Assembly (NCBI GenBank): GCA_025210475.1 | Contig: JAOARW010000053.1 | Location: 1-64,000 of the forward strand | Direction of reading: 5' to 3' | DNA from: Carboxylicivirga sp. | GTDB taxonomy: Bacteria; Bacteroidota; Bacteroidia; Bacteroidales; Marinilabiliaceae | Length of the DNA: 64,000 nt | Shown: positions 7,470 through 17,334 of the stretch, piece after piece | Layout of the letters: each line of letters starts with the position of its first letter | How positions within the stretch are numbered: the first letter of the stretch is position 1 | Translations under genes and position numbers: made by a program | Notes under the pieces: model-generated | Database searches by the model: none | The model's input: only the letters and a program-made list of their open reading frames with translations | Told to the model about the DNA's origin: nothing

Positions 7470-10400
7470 TTAGGCAATGCTCATCTCAATATCCTGATGC
7501 TCGTCGATGTATTTTATTAAGTCATCATTTAAATCCACGCGCATGCTTCGGGATAGAAAGTGAACCGCATTTTTAGTCTCCGGATCTTGTACTAAAAACT
7601 TAAGCGTTACTTTACCTTCATTGGTATGAAGAATATTGGCCAGCTCGGTAATCAACTCCTGCGAAATGGCATTCAATGGCACTTTTAGAGTTACTGTATT
7701 GACCAAAGTATCCCTAAGTTCACTCAGGAATTTGATGTTGTTTATCTTAAACTCCAGCTCATCCTGATTATATCGTCGTGGTTGAATGCGCCCCTTGACC
7801 ATGATAAAGTAGCCAATTTCGAGGTATGGCAGATACTCGGTAAAATCATTTCCAAAGAATGCAAATTCATACGATCCGGTATAATCCTCCATGGTCATAA
7901 TGGCATATGGATTTCCTTTTTTGGTGGTTCCCCGTCGCACGTTAACCACACTGCCGGCAACAGTAATATCCCTGCCACGCATGGCCTCAAGATCATCGAG
8001 CATCTTTAAGCGGTGGTGGATAAAATGATTCATCTCCAGCTTGTATTGATCGAGTGGGTGAGCCGACAGGTAAATGCCGATGTATTCCTTTTCATGGTTT
8101 AGCTTTTCGATGATGGAATACTCGGGACTGTTAGGCATATCCGGCGTCTTTATGGCAATGTCGCCTCCCAATGCGCCAAACAAAGAGTTTTGAGTCGAAG
8201 CTTTATCAGCCTGATAACGGTTGCCATAGCGAATCAAATGCTCAATAAAGTTCATGTCATCATTCTCGTGCTTACCAAAGAACTGGGCACGATGATAGTC
8301 GCCCATGGCATCGAAGGCACCTGAATAGGCCAATGCTTCAATGTTCTTTTTATTTACAGTTGTTAATGGCAAACGCTCTACAAAATCATAGACAGTTTTA
8401 AACGGTCCGTTTTTCTCCCGTTCCTGAATAATAGCTTCAACGGCTCCTTCGCCAACACCTTTGATCCCGGCCATTCCAAAACGAATAGCACCTTCTTTGT
8501 TTACTGTAAATTTCCGGTACGATTCATTCACATCCGGTCCCAATACATCCATCCCCATGTGTTTACACTCTTCCATGAAGTTGGTGATCTTGGTAATATC
8601 GCTCAGGTTACGGCTTAATACCCCCGCCATAAATTCAGCCGGGTAGTGGGCCTTTAAGTATCCTGTTTGGTAGGCGATGTAGGCGTAACAAACCGAGTGC
8701 GATTTGTTAAAGGCGTAACTGGCAAATGCTTCCCAGTCTTTCCAGATTTTCTCGATCAAATCCTCCGCCTTGCCAATGGTAGTTTTACCATCTTTACAGG
8801 CTCCAACAAACTCCTCACTATCCAAACAGCCTTTGATGAACTTCTCTTTCAATTTGTCCATCATGGCCATTATTTTCTTACCCATTGCCTTACGTAGCGA
8901 GTCGGAGTCACCACGTGTAAAACCACCAAGTGCCCGCGACTGAAGCATCACCTGCTCCTGGTAAACCGTAATTCCGTAGGTGTCTTTCAGGTAAGGTTCC
9001 ATCATGGGATGATCGTATACAATATCTTCTTTACCATGCTTACGGGCAATAAAAGAAGGGATGTATTCCATTGGTCCCGGACGATACAAAGCATTCATGG
9101 CCACCAAGTCCTCAAAGCGGTTTGGCTTCAGTGCTTTGAGGTGCTTTTTCATGCCGGGTGACTCAAACTGGAAAATGGCCGTTGTTTCACCGCGGCTAAA
9201 CAGTTGGAAGGTTTCTTCATCCTCCAGATTGACATTGTTGATATCTACATCAATGCCTTTGGATAACTTTACATTACCCAGAACTTCCTTAATGATTGAA
9301 AGGGTTTTTAATCCCAGGAAGTCCATTTTTAATAGCCCAATATCTTCAACAAAACGACCGTCATATTGAGTTGTCAGAAGTTCTTCGCCTTTGGTTGGCA
9401 TAACAGGAACGTGCTCATCCAATGGGTTTTTACCAATCAGAACACCACAGGCATGCACTCCTGTTTGTCGTACCGATCCTTCTAAGGCCTCTGCAAACCT
9501 GATAGTTTGGGCAATAAGCTTATTCGAAGATTCCTTTTCTTCCAGCAGTGCTGGCTCCTCTTTGTAGGCCTTCTTGAAACTCATCTTTGGCGCTTCTGGC
9601 ACCATCTTGGCCAGTCGGTTGGCTTCGGCAAGTTCCAGACGCAGTACACGAGCCACATCCTTTATCGAACTCTTGGTAGCCATGGTACCAAAAGTACAGA
9701 TGTGAGCCACTTTCTCCTGTCCGTATTTATGGGTTACATAATCCAATACTTCCTGTCGCCCGTCATCATCAAAATCAATATCGACATCGGGCATCGATAT
9801 ACGGTCGGGATTCAGAAAACGCTCAAACAGCAAATCGTATTTAATCGGGTCTACATCGGTAATGCCAACACAGTACGCTACTGCAGCACCGGCTGCCGAA
9901 CCACGGCCAGGCCCAACCAGTACACCATTATCTTTGGCCCAGTTGATAAAATCCTGAACAATCAAGAAATATCCAGGGAATCCCATGGTTTTAATGGTTT
10001 CCAGCTCAAACTCCAGTCGTTCACGCTTGTCGGCAGTTAATTCATCACCGGGATAGCGTTTGTCTGCGCCCTCGAAAGTGAGGTGTTCCAGGTAATCACT
10101 TTCCAGCTTAATGGGCAGTACTTTGTCGTAGCCGCCTAATTTTTCATATCGTTCTTCACCAAATTCTTCTATCAATTTGGCTTCATCAAATTTCTCGCGG
10201 TAGGTATCCAAGGTGCCAAACTCCTCTGGAATGTCGAAAGGCGGCATAATAGGGTTGGAATCCAGCTTAAATGCTTCCACCTTTTCTGCAATTTCAGCCG
10301 TATTGGCCAATGCTTCCGGAACGTCGGCAAAGAGCTCGTTCATCTCTGCCGTGGTTTTAAACCACTCTTGCTTGGTATAGCGCATGCGTGTTGGATCATC

Positions 10401-11864
10401 GTAATCACGCCCCGTACTCAAACATACCAACACATCGTGAGCCTCGGCATCCTCCGGATTCATAAAATGGGAATCATTGGTGGCAATTACTTTAACGCCC
10501 AATTCGGCAGCCAGGTGACGAACCACTTTATTCACCCTCACTTGATTTTCATATATATCAGCCCGTAAACGCGGATCATTATTACGGTGGCGCATGATTT
10601 CCAGGTAATAATCTTCGCCGAAAACATCTTTGTACCAAAGAATTGTTTCTTTGGCTTTATCGATGTTACCGGCCATAATATTTTGAGCCACTTCACCCCC
10701 CAGGCAGGCACTGCTTACAATTACGCCTTCGTTGTATTTTTCAAGTAAATCTTTATCAATACGCGGCTTGTAATACATACCATCGGTATGCGCTATTGAG
10801 GTCAGCTTCATCAGGTTTTGATAACCCGTATAGTTTTTAGCCAGCAATATAATATGATGACCGCCCGAATCTGTTTTGTCATCTTTACGCAAATGGCCTC
10901 GCTTGGCAACATAGGCTTCAACGCCAATAATCGGCTTTATGTCGGCCTTGCTGCAGGCCACATGAAACTCTTTAGCCCCAAACATACTACCATGGTCGGT
11001 AATGGCAACGGCTGCCATGCCATCTTCTTTGGCTTTGGCAGCAATATCTGCTGTTTTAGCGGCTCCATCTAAGATAGAATACTGCGAATGCACGTGCAGG
11101 TGTACAAATGGTTGAGGGTCGATATTTTTCTTCGCCTCTTCCCATTTCGCCTCTTCCTCTTCAATGGATACCTCATCAAAAGCCGAAGCTACTTTAAAAG
11201 ATTCATACTCGATACCAACCAGCTGAATGGTGGTCGGATTATTAGCTTTAAAGGCCTGAATCTGATTTGCTGATAACTTGTGTAAATCAGGACTAAGACC
11301 ATCAACACGAATAAGCTCCAGAAAACAACGAGAGGTTGCTTCCACATCGGCTGCTGCATTGTGTGCCTCGGCAAAAGGAACACCAAACAGCTTCAGGTGA
11401 AGTTCTGTTAGGGTTGGATTCTTTAGCTGACCTTTACGTTTTAAATCACAATACTCCTTACTTCCCGTCATTGTATCAATCACAGGAGCAGATGTAAGGT
11501 CTGTTTCGTCCATTTCGCTACGAAGTAATTCGCAACCAACAATATTTATATCGAACGAAACATTATGGCCGATGATAAACTTTACGTTTTTAACATCTTC
11601 CATAAAATCGAGCAAGGCTTCCTTAAGCGGGATACCTTTTTCCTGAGCAATCTCTGTTGAGATACCATGTACCGATACTACATCTTCGGGCACCACAAAA
11701 CCATCGGGTGTAATCACATGGTTTTTGGCAAACAGGAAATTACCCTCTGCATCGTGTACCTGCCAAGCCAGCTGAACCATTCTTGGCCAGTTGTCAAAAT
11801 CAGTTAAGGGGGCTTTCCATTTTTTTGGTAAACCAGTTGTTTCGGTATCAAATATTAAAAACAT
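7470..11864 (-). CDS. dnaE: DNA polymerase III alpha subunit with fused N-terminal 3'-5' exonuclease
   Basis: The replicative polymerase of the chromosome. The 1464 residues are about 300 longer than E. coli DnaE because of an N-terminal DEDDh exonuclease (1-185) with D6 and E8 (FDTETTG), D105, H168 and D173 (HNAAADVEAT). Then follow the PHP domain (about 252-500, HLHVHS at 255-260, ITDHGSMFGAKEFH), the polymerase core with catalytic D693 and D695 in MPDVDIDF (691-698), the tandem HhH region, and an OB fold near 1290-1370 (GRDITVAGSVVNVRRGTTKKG). Polymerase and proofreading are thus in one chain, as in some other Bacteroidota DnaE. The start at 11864 gives the intact first exonuclease strand. 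Alternative: PolC, excluded by domain order. Confidence 0.95.
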   Translation of the reverse strand: MFLIFDTETTGLPKKWKAPLTDFDNWPRMVQLAWQVHDAEGNFLFAKNHVITPDGFVVPEDVVSVHGISTEIAQEKGIPLKEALLDFMEDVKNVKFIIGHNVSFDINIVGCELLRSEMDETDLTSAPVIDTMTGSKEYCDLKRKGQLKNPTLTELHLKLFGVPFAEAHNAAADVEATSRCFLELIRVDGLSPDLHKLSANQIQAFKANNPTTIQLVGIEYESFKVASAFDEVSIEEEEAKWEEAKKNIDPQPFVHLHVHSQYSILDGAAKTADIAAKAKEDGMAAVAITDHGSMFGAKEFHVACSKADIKPIIGVEAYVAKRGHLRKDDKTDSGGHHIILLAKNYTGYQNLMKLTSIAHTDGMYYKPRIDKDLLEKYNEGVIVSSACLGGEVAQNIMAGNIDKAKETILWYKDVFGEDYYLEIMRHRNNDPRLRADIYENQVRVNKVVRHLAAELGVKVIATNDSHFMNPEDAEAHDVLVCLSTGRDYDDPTRMRYTKQEWFKTTAEMNELFADVPEALANTAEIAEKVEAFKLDSNPIMPPFDIPEEFGTLDTYREKFDEAKLIEEFGEERYEKLGGYDKVLPIKLESDYLEHLTFEGADKRYPGDELTADKRERLEFELETIKTMGFPGYFLIVQDFINWAKDNGVLVGPGRGSAAGAAVAYCVGITDVDPIKYDLLFERFLNPDRISMPDVDIDFDDDGRQEVLDYVTHKYGQEKVAHICTFGTMATKSSIKDVARVLRLELAEANRLAKMVPEAPKMSFKKAYKEEPALLEEKESSNKLIAQTIRFAEALEGSVRQTGVHACGVLIGKNPLDEHVPVMPTKGEELLTTQYDGRFVEDIGLLKMDFLGLKTLSIIKEVLGNVKLSKGIDVDINNVNLEDEETFQLFSRGETTAIFQFESPGMKKHLKALKPNRFEDLVAMNALYRPGPMEYIPSFIARKHGKEDIVYDHPMMEPYLKDTYGITVYQEQVMLQSRALGGFTRGDSDSLRKAMGKKIMAMMDKLKEKFIKGCLDSEEFVGACKDGKTTIGKAEDLIEKIWKDWEAFASYAFNKSHSVCYAYIAYQTGYLKAHYPAEFMAGVLSRNLSDITKITNFMEECKHMGMDVLGPDVNESYRKFTVNKEGAIRFGMAGIKGVGEGAVEAIIQEREKNGPFKTVYDFVERLPLTTVNKKNIEALAYSGAFDAMGDYHRAQFFGKHENDDMNFIEHLIRYGNRYQADKASTQNSLFGALGGDIAIKTPDMPNSPEYSIIEKLNHEKEYIGIYLSAHPLDQYKLEMNHFIHHRLKMLDDLEAMRGRDITVAGSVVNVRRGTTKKGNPYAIMTMEDYTGSYEFAFFGNDFTEYLPYLEIGYFIMVKGRIQPRRYNQDELEFKINNIKFLSELRDTLVNTVTLKVPLNAISQELITELANILHTNEGKVTLKFLVQDPETKNAVHFLSRSMRVDLNDDLIKYIDEHQDIEMSIA

Positions 11865-12135
11865 CTCAGTATCAGAATTATCGGATTATAACAGTCTGCT
11901 CGCGGCTGGAATGCGAAAATAGCGAATTAATTGCTGAAAGTCTTACCCCAATTAAAGAAACTATTTGCATTTATTTGAAGCTCTTTAAAACGTTTATTAT
12001 GTACTAGATGATAAGTATCAGGTCGTTATTGACAATCTAAGAGTAACCTTTTAAAGGTAATTGCGTTTACAACAGCTGTGAGCTATAAATAGGGGATTTT
12101 ATACTCGCAAGGGGAAATCAAAAAAAGGATAGAAA

Positions 12136-14157
12136 ATGTTACGTATTAGGAAGTATGTCTTGCTGGCATTCATGGTAATGTCATGCGTTGTGTTGAGTGC
12201 GCAACAGGTAGATTCAATGGACTTTGGCGACGAGTTGGATGATATCTTTAATATGGAAGTGTCTGTAGCTTCAAAAAACTCGGTATCGATTAATGAAACA
12301 CCAGGTGTGGTGACTGTGGTTACTAAAGAAGAGATTCAAAACTCAGGAGCTCGCAACTTGATTGATGTATTAAATCTGGTTCCGGGTTTTGATTTCGGAA
12401 TGGATGTTACAAACTCAATTGGTGCCGGTATTCGTGGGCTTTGGGCTTATGAAGGAAAACTATTGGTTATGATTGACGGACAGGAAATGCAGGAGCAGGC
12501 TTTTGCATCCTTCCAGTTTGGAAACCGAATGAATGTTGATCAGATTCAGAAAATTGAGATAATCAGGGGACCCGGTTCATCGCTTTACGGAGGTAATGCC
12601 GAACTAGGTGTAATTAATATTGTTACTCATCGGGCCGTCAATTTTCAGGGATTTGAGGTATCTGCACAGGTTGGACAAATGGAGCGCGATTTGGCCAGAA
12701 GCAATGTGAATCTGAATTTTGCCAAAAAGCTTAACTACTGGGAACTTGATTTGAAAGCCAGTTATGGAAAAGGTATTTATTCTGATCAAATATTTACAGA
12801 TGTTTATGGTGATACTTATGATCTGAAAGAGGATGGAGCGAATACTCAAAGTACCAATCTCAATTTGGGTATCCAAAACAGAGGTTTCGATTTTAGGTTT
12901 ATATACGATGATTATCAGCAAAAAACAGTTTCGCTGTACGATGCGATGGCCAATCAACCATTTGAGATGAACTTCAGTGGTGTGTTTACTGGAGCTTCGT
13001 ATAACCTAGAGTTGAATGATAAACTAAGCCTGACACCACGTGTTAATTTCAAAAGTCAGAAGCCGTGGGGAACCGACAATGAAATAACAGGCTATTACAA
13101 ACCTACCATTAATAGGGTGCTTGGAAATATGCAATTAGAATATCAGCCAAATGACCAATTGAATGTGATTTTAGGTGGCGAATATTATCATGACCAGGCA
13201 AGTATGAATGGAGGAGAGGAAGTATGGTTTAATGACAGCGATGAATTATCCTTGTCCAATACCTCGTTTTTTGCACAGGGTATTTATAAAACCAAGCTGA
13301 CTAATATAACAGCGGGCATGCGTTACGACAAGCACTCGATGGTTGACGGGGCATTTTCACCTCGCTTAAGTCTGACAAAGGATTTTGGTAAGTTCCATTA
13401 TAAGGTTTTGTATAGCCAGGCTTTTAGAACACCAAGTGTGGCCAATTTATTTGCATTTGAAATAAATGAAGATGGTTCGTTAAAAGATATATCGCCAAAC
13501 ATTGAACCAGAGAAGAGTGATGTTTACGAGCTGGAGATCGGGTATCAGTTTACCCCACATTTTGCACTGAGTGGAAATGTGTTTTATACTGATATTCATG
13601 ATCCCATGGTATATTTATATTATTACGATGAAACCAATGACGTGGAGTATGAAGGGTTTTACAATTCCACTACATATGGCTCAAAAGGTATAGAGCTGGA
13701 GGCAAAACTTAACGGTGATTGGGGCTATTTAATAGCCAACTACTCTTATTATTCGGTGGATGGTATAAATGAGATTGAATATTATTCGGTTCCGAATAAT
13801 TCAAAAGCCACATTGGCCTTTCCGCAACATAAGTTCAATATTCAGAGTCATGTTAAAGTAAGTGATCAATTCTCAATAAATCCGTCGATCATTATTAAAG
13901 GTAAAAGATATGGATTTAACGCCTATGATGAGGATCAGGACGTGACAGTATTGTCTGAATATGATCCTATTGCTTTGGTAAATGTATATGCGAGATATAC
14001 ACAGGCATTTAATTTGCCAATGGAAATTGGTTTAGGTATTTATGATCTATTCTCGCAGAATTATCAATTTATTCAGCCTTTTAATGGGGGACATGCTCCA
14101 TTCCCCGGTGCATCACGTGAAATTATGCTAAAGCTAAAATATAATTTTAGCCTCTAG
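12136..14157 (+). CDS. TonB-dependent outer-membrane receptor (BtuB/CirA-like)
   Basis: A 673-residue outer-membrane beta-barrel with a signal peptide (residues 1-22, ends VLSAQ) and a plug domain (about 45-165): KNSVSINETPGVVTVVTKEE, NLIDVLNLVPGF, then KIEIIRGPGSSLYGGNAELG and VINIVT, all classic plug motifs. The C-terminal strand ends in aromatic/hydrophobic alternation (EIMLKLKYNFSL). It lacks the N-terminal carboxypeptidase-like domain of SusC proteins, so it resembles receptors for small ligands (siderophore, haem, cobalamin) energised by TonB-ExbBD. No transporter or riboswitch sits beside it to name the ligand. It stands alone between divergent dnaE and downstream rpsP. Confidence 0.88.
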   Translation: MLRIRKYVLLAFMVMSCVVLSAQQVDSMDFGDELDDIFNMEVSVASKNSVSINETPGVVTVVTKEEIQNSGARNLIDVLNLVPGFDFGMDVTNSIGAGIRGLWAYEGKLLVMIDGQEMQEQAFASFQFGNRMNVDQIQKIEIIRGPGSSLYGGNAELGVINIVTHRAVNFQGFEVSAQVGQMERDLARSNVNLNFAKKLNYWELDLKASYGKGIYSDQIFTDVYGDTYDLKEDGANTQSTNLNLGIQNRGFDFRFIYDDYQQKTVSLYDAMANQPFEMNFSGVFTGASYNLELNDKLSLTPRVNFKSQKPWGTDNEITGYYKPTINRVLGNMQLEYQPNDQLNVILGGEYYHDQASMNGGEEVWFNDSDELSLSNTSFFAQGIYKTKLTNITAGMRYDKHSMVDGAFSPRLSLTKDFGKFHYKVLYSQAFRTPSVANLFAFEINEDGSLKDISPNIEPEKSDVYELEIGYQFTPHFALSGNVFYTDIHDPMVYLYYYDETNDVEYEGFYNSTTYGSKGIELEAKLNGDWGYLIANYSYYSVDGINEIEYYSVPNNSKATLAFPQHKFNIQSHVKVSDQFSINPSIIIKGKRYGFNAYDEDQDVTVLSEYDPIALVNVYARYTQAFNLPMEIGLGIYDLFSQNYQFIQPFNGGHAPFPGASREIMLKLKYNFSL

Positions 14158-14182
14158 TTTTGAATATTTTATAAGATAAGCG

Positions 14183-14213
14183 TTTGTTGTTAATTTATAA
14201 AGAGTTACCTTTG
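14183..14213 (+). promoter_or_regulatory. Bacteroidota-type promoter for rpsP
   Basis: TTTG (14183-14186), 19-nt spacer, TACCTTTG (14206-14213): an exact match to the phylum consensus, 50 nt before the ATG of rpsP. Confidence 0.8.
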
Positions 14214-14262
14214 CATCCGCAAAACGAGTTTTTGCAAATGTTTAATATTAAAACGTAATACT

Positions 14263-14832
14263 ATGCCTGTAAAAATTAGACTGGCACGTCACGGACGTAA
14301 AAGGTATGCTTACTACCACATCGTAGTAGCCGATAGCAGATCACCACGCGATGGTAAGTTCATTGAAAGAATTGGTTCTTACAACCCGAACACAAATCCT
14401 GCTACAATTAACTTAAACTTTGACAAAGCCCTTACATGGTTAGACAAAGGTGCTCAGCCAACTGACACTGCACGTGCGATTCTTTCGTACAAAGGTGTGA
14501 TGATGAAGAAGCACTTAATGGAAGGTGTGAAAAAAGGTGCTTTTGATGAGGCAGAGGCTGAAAAGCGTTTTAACGCTTGGTTAGCTGAAAAAGAAGGTAA
14601 GATTCAAGCTAAGAAAGATCAATTAGCAGGTGCGAAAGCCGACGCTAACAAAGAGCGTTTAGAGCAGGAATCGAAGATCAATGCTGAAAGAGCTGAAGCT
14701 CTTGCTGCTAAGAAAGCTGAATTGGCTGCTGAAGCTGAGGCTGCTGCTAAAGCTGCTGCTGCAGAAGCTGCAGGTGAGGAAGTTGCTGAAGAAGGTGCTG
14801 AGGAAGCTCCAGAAGCACCAGCTGCTGAGTAA
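14263..14832 (+). CDS. rpsP: 30S ribosomal protein S16 with long Ala/Glu/Lys tail
   Basis: S16 is a small-subunit assembly protein that contacts 16S rRNA. The family core ([20 protein letters not shown] at the start; [14 protein letters not shown]) occupies about residues 1-90. The remaining ~100 residues are a low-complexity, strongly charged helix-forming tail rich in Ala, Glu and Lys ([20 protein letters not shown] and neighbours), ending acidic. E. coli S16 has 82 residues; long tails are usual in Bacteroidota. The gene has its own promoter and terminator. The usual rimM partner is not adjacent; it lies 9.4 kb away. Confidence 0.95.
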   Translation: MPVKIRLARHGRKRYAYYHIVVADSRSPRDGKFIERIGSYNPNTNPATINLNFDKALTWLDKGAQPTDTARAILSYKGVMMKKHLMEGVKKGAFDEAEAEKRFNAWLAEKEGKIQAKKDQLAGAKADANKERLEQESKINAERAEALAAKKAELAAEAEAAAKAAAAEAAGEEVAEEGAEEAPEAPAAE

Positions 14833-14860
14833 TTCAGACCGATCTTTTTCAAAAGATACG

Positions 14861-14888
14861 AAGCCATCCGAAAGGGTGGCTTTTTTTG
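14861..14888 (+). terminator. Terminator of rpsP
   Basis: Stem AAGCCATCC (14861-14869) and GGGTGGCTT (14874-14882) with a GAAA tetraloop and one G-T pair, followed by a run of T to 14887. Confidence 0.88.
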
Positions 14889-14901
14889 TATGTCACCTAT
14901 T

Positions 14902-15522
14902 TTACTGAAATAGCATAGATCCGGCAAAAACGGTTGTTAAGCCAAGCAGGTAACCGGCATGAACCTGGCTGGGAGTATGTGCATTCAGATACAATCGCGA
15001 AGAGCCCAACATGCCACCAAGCAAGATGAGTATGGGTAATGCCAGCCAGCTATCCACTCCAAACCGAATGGAGAGAGCAAGTATGGCGCCTGTTAATCCG
15101 CCAATACCAAGCATGTGCATACTAATTTTCCAGAAAAAGGTAATACCCAAAGCAATGATGATCACCACGATGGTGGCCAGCATAAAATGCTCGATAAAGG
15201 AAGGCATGATGGAGATTCGGCTGAGGAAAAAATACCCCAGGAAAAAGAAGATTATTGTGAAAAAGGTGGGTAATATCCTTTCTTTTCGCTCACGCATGTA
15301 TACCGTTTTAACAAGGCCCAATAAAATAAATAATGGAATGAGGCTTAAAGGTAGAATGCAAGTGCTTAAAAATATAATGAGGTAAACATTGCGTTTTAGC
15401 TCTATTGGCAAGTAAGCAAAGTGACCACCCAAATTGAAAATTAAAAATAATCCGATTGTGGGAATCATCATCGGGTGGAAAATGGTTGAAAGGGCTTTTG
15501 ATAAGATACGCATAAAGGGCAT
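14902..15522 (-). CDS. PAP2-superfamily-like membrane protein
   Basis: 206 residues with about six membrane segments. The C-terminal half carries a degenerate type 2 phosphatidic acid phosphatase pattern: KERILP (about 82-87), a loop HMLGIGGLTGA in place of PSGH, and SRLYLNAHTPSQVHAGYLLG (about 177-196), which keeps the SRxxxxxHxxxQVxxG motif. Family members remove phosphate from lipid phosphates such as undecaprenyl or phosphatidylglycerol phosphate in the inner membrane. The changed second motif means activity is uncertain. The gene follows the rpoN terminator on the same strand, so it probably has its own promoter or relies on read-through. Confidence 0.7.
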   Translation of the reverse strand: MPFMRILSKALSTIFHPMMIPTIGLFLIFNLGGHFAYLPIELKRNVYLIIFLSTCILPLSLIPLFILLGLVKTVYMRERKERILPTFFTIIFFFLGYFFLSRISIMPSFIEHFMLATIVVIIIALGITFFWKISMHMLGIGGLTGAILALSIRFGVDSWLALPILILLGGMLGSSRLYLNAHTPSQVHAGYLLGLTTVFAGSMLFQ

Positions 15523-15528
15523 TAAAAA

Positions 15529-15546
15529 AGCCGGAGTGAACCGGCT
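15529..15546 (-). terminator. Terminator of rpoN
   Basis: Six-bp GC-rich stem AGCCGG (15529-15534) and CCGGCT (15541-15546), followed on the minus strand by a U-run (plus-strand AAAAAA). It sits between the rpoN stop and the PAP2-like gene. Confidence 0.75.
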
Positions 15547-15550
15547 GATG

Positions 15551-16999
15551 TTATAATTCTTTTCTTAATCGGGCGACCGGAATGTTCAATTGCTCGCGGT
15601 ATTTGGCTACCGTGCGTCGGGCAATGTTATAGGATTTTTCCTTTAAGATAGCAGCCAGTTTATCATCTGTTAAAGGCTTGCGTTTGTCTTCGTTGGCAAT
15701 ACATTCTTCCAGAATCTTCTTAATCTCGCGGGTACTAACTTCTTCACCGGATTCGGTTTGCATACCTTCGGAGAAGAAATACTTTAATGGAAAAATACCA
15801 AAGTGTGTCTGAATGTATTTGCTGTTGGAAACCCTTGAGATGGTTGAAATATCAAGGTTGGTGCGTTCAGCAATATCCTTCAGGATCATTGGTTTCAGCT
15901 TGGTTTCATCACCTTCGATAAAATAATCATGCTGATAATCCAGAATGGAATTCATTACCGTCATCAATGTATTTTGGCGTTGCTTAATGGCATCGATAAA
16001 CCATTTTGCCGAATCCAGCTTTTGCTTAACAAACATCACAGCATCCTTCTTATCCTGTGTCTGGTTCTTTTTATTGGCACTGTAATCCTGAAGCATATCC
16101 GAGTAGGTGTTGCTGATGCGTAACTCCGGTACATTTCGGTTATTCAGGCTCAATTGAAATTGCTCGTCTTCAATTTCCAATACAAAATCAGGAATAATGT
16201 GTTGAACCGTTTTGCTCATAGGATTACTATAAGAACTTCCTGGTTTTGGATTGAGCTTCAGTATTTCTGCCAAAGCATCTTTTAGCTCATCTTCATCGAT
16301 GTGCAGGCGCTTGGTAATTTTATCGTAATGCTTGCGTGTAAACTCTTCAAAGTGATATTTCAGCACCTGGAAGGCGTTTTCAATATCAGGATAAGAGCGG
16401 TCTTTGCGTTGAATCTGAAGCAGTAGACACTCCTGAAGGTCGCGTGCAGCTACGCCTGCCGGATCAAAATCCTGCACAATTTCCAGTACATCAAGCGCTT
16501 CACGTTCATCTACCTCGATGTTTTGAGCAAATGCCAAATCGTCAATGATCTCATCTACCTCACGTCGCAGGTAACCATCTTCGTCAACATTACCAATGAT
16601 GTATTCCGCAATATTACGTTGTCTGTCGGTAAGAATTCGTAATCCCAATTGGGCAATTAGGTGCTCATGAAATGTAGCACCGGTAGAAAACGGTATGTCT
16701 TCGTGCTTATCGTCTTTTGAAAAGTTACGTGCCTGTAATTTATAAGCTGGTATATCTTCGTTGTTGATGTATTCGTCAATGGAAAGTTCATCGCGTTCAA
16801 CTTCTTGTTCAGGTACCTCCTGTTCATCCTTATCCGGATCCTGTTGTTCGCGTTCCAGTTCTAGTATGGGGTTTTCTTCCAGCTCTTTCTTTATGCGTTG
16901 CTCCAATTGGGCCGTTGGAATTTCCAACAGCTTGATCACCTGAATTTGCAGTGGTGATAGCTTTTGAAGTAACTTTTGTTGTAAACTTTGCTTTAACAT
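15551..16999 (-). CDS. rpoN: RNA polymerase sigma-54 factor
   Basis: Sigma-54 directs RNA polymerase to -24/-12 promoters and needs an AAA+ activator. All three parts are present: the Gln/Leu-rich activator-interacting region (1-48, KQSLQQKLLQKLSPLQIQVI), an acidic linker (about 50-95), the core-binding region, the HTH, and the RpoN box ARRTVAKYRE (460-469) near the C-terminus. 482 residues is normal. Upstream is a ~335-nt gap; downstream a terminator, so it is probably transcribed alone. No sigma-54 activator gene is seen in the window. Confidence 0.97.
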   Translation of the reverse strand: MLKQSLQQKLLQKLSPLQIQVIKLLEIPTAQLEQRIKKELEENPILELEREQQDPDKDEQEVPEQEVERDELSIDEYINNEDIPAYKLQARNFSKDDKHEDIPFSTGATFHEHLIAQLGLRILTDRQRNIAEYIIGNVDEDGYLRREVDEIIDDLAFAQNIEVDEREALDVLEIVQDFDPAGVAARDLQECLLLQIQRKDRSYPDIENAFQVLKYHFEEFTRKHYDKITKRLHIDEDELKDALAEILKLNPKPGSSYSNPMSKTVQHIIPDFVLEIEDEQFQLSLNNRNVPELRISNTYSDMLQDYSANKKNQTQDKKDAVMFVKQKLDSAKWFIDAIKQRQNTLMTVMNSILDYQHDYFIEGDETKLKPMILKDIAERTNLDISTISRVSNSKYIQTHFGIFPLKYFFSEGMQTESGEEVSTREIKKILEECIANEDKRKPLTDDKLAAILKEKSYNIARRTVAKYREQLNIPVARLRKEL

Positions 17000-17334
17000 T
17001 CTTAATGCTTCAATCGATTCTTAAGTTGTCAATCCCTCAGTCCGCAAACTAATAATTGTAACTGACTCCCCCAACAAAATTAAGATTTATTACTCAAAAC
17101 CGATATAAGCACCCCTTTTTTTGATGAATAAACCTAAGAATAGATCGTAAGATCTTAGACAAAAGATATAAGACTGCTTTGCAAGTTGTTTAAAGTCAAT
17201 CAATCTTAAGTGATTGTTGAACAGGGGTAAGTGGCATATTATCAAGGTTCTACAAAAAATGTTAAGATTGGCTTATAAAAGAAATGCCGGCTTCGAATCA
17301 AAACCGGCATTGTATCTTTTTAAATAATAATCGA
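17000..17334. other. Intergenic region between rpoN and asnS
   Basis: 335 bases with no credible gene. It contains the asnS terminator at 17283-17311, a perfect palindrome TAAGATCTTA at 17148-17157 nested in a CTAAGA/TCTTAG dyad (17134-17158), a CAATCA/TGATTG dyad near 17200, and a weak minus-strand TAATTTTG (17082-17075) that could be the rpoN -7 box. Confidence 0.45.
17283..17311 (-). terminator. Terminator of asnS
   Basis: Perfect 8-bp stem AATGCCGG (17283-17290) and CCGGCATT (17304-17311); on the minus strand it is followed by a U-rich stretch (TTCTTTT). Confidence 0.75.

Noticed and set aside
9507..10040. 177-codon plus-strand frame opposite dnaE
   Set aside because: Lies wholly over the polymerase core on the other strand, with no family resemblance; a shadow of dnaE codon usage.
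11783..12007. 74-codon plus-strand frame across the dnaE start
   Set aside because: Overlaps the exonuclease start codon region antisense, with no homologous features or promoter.
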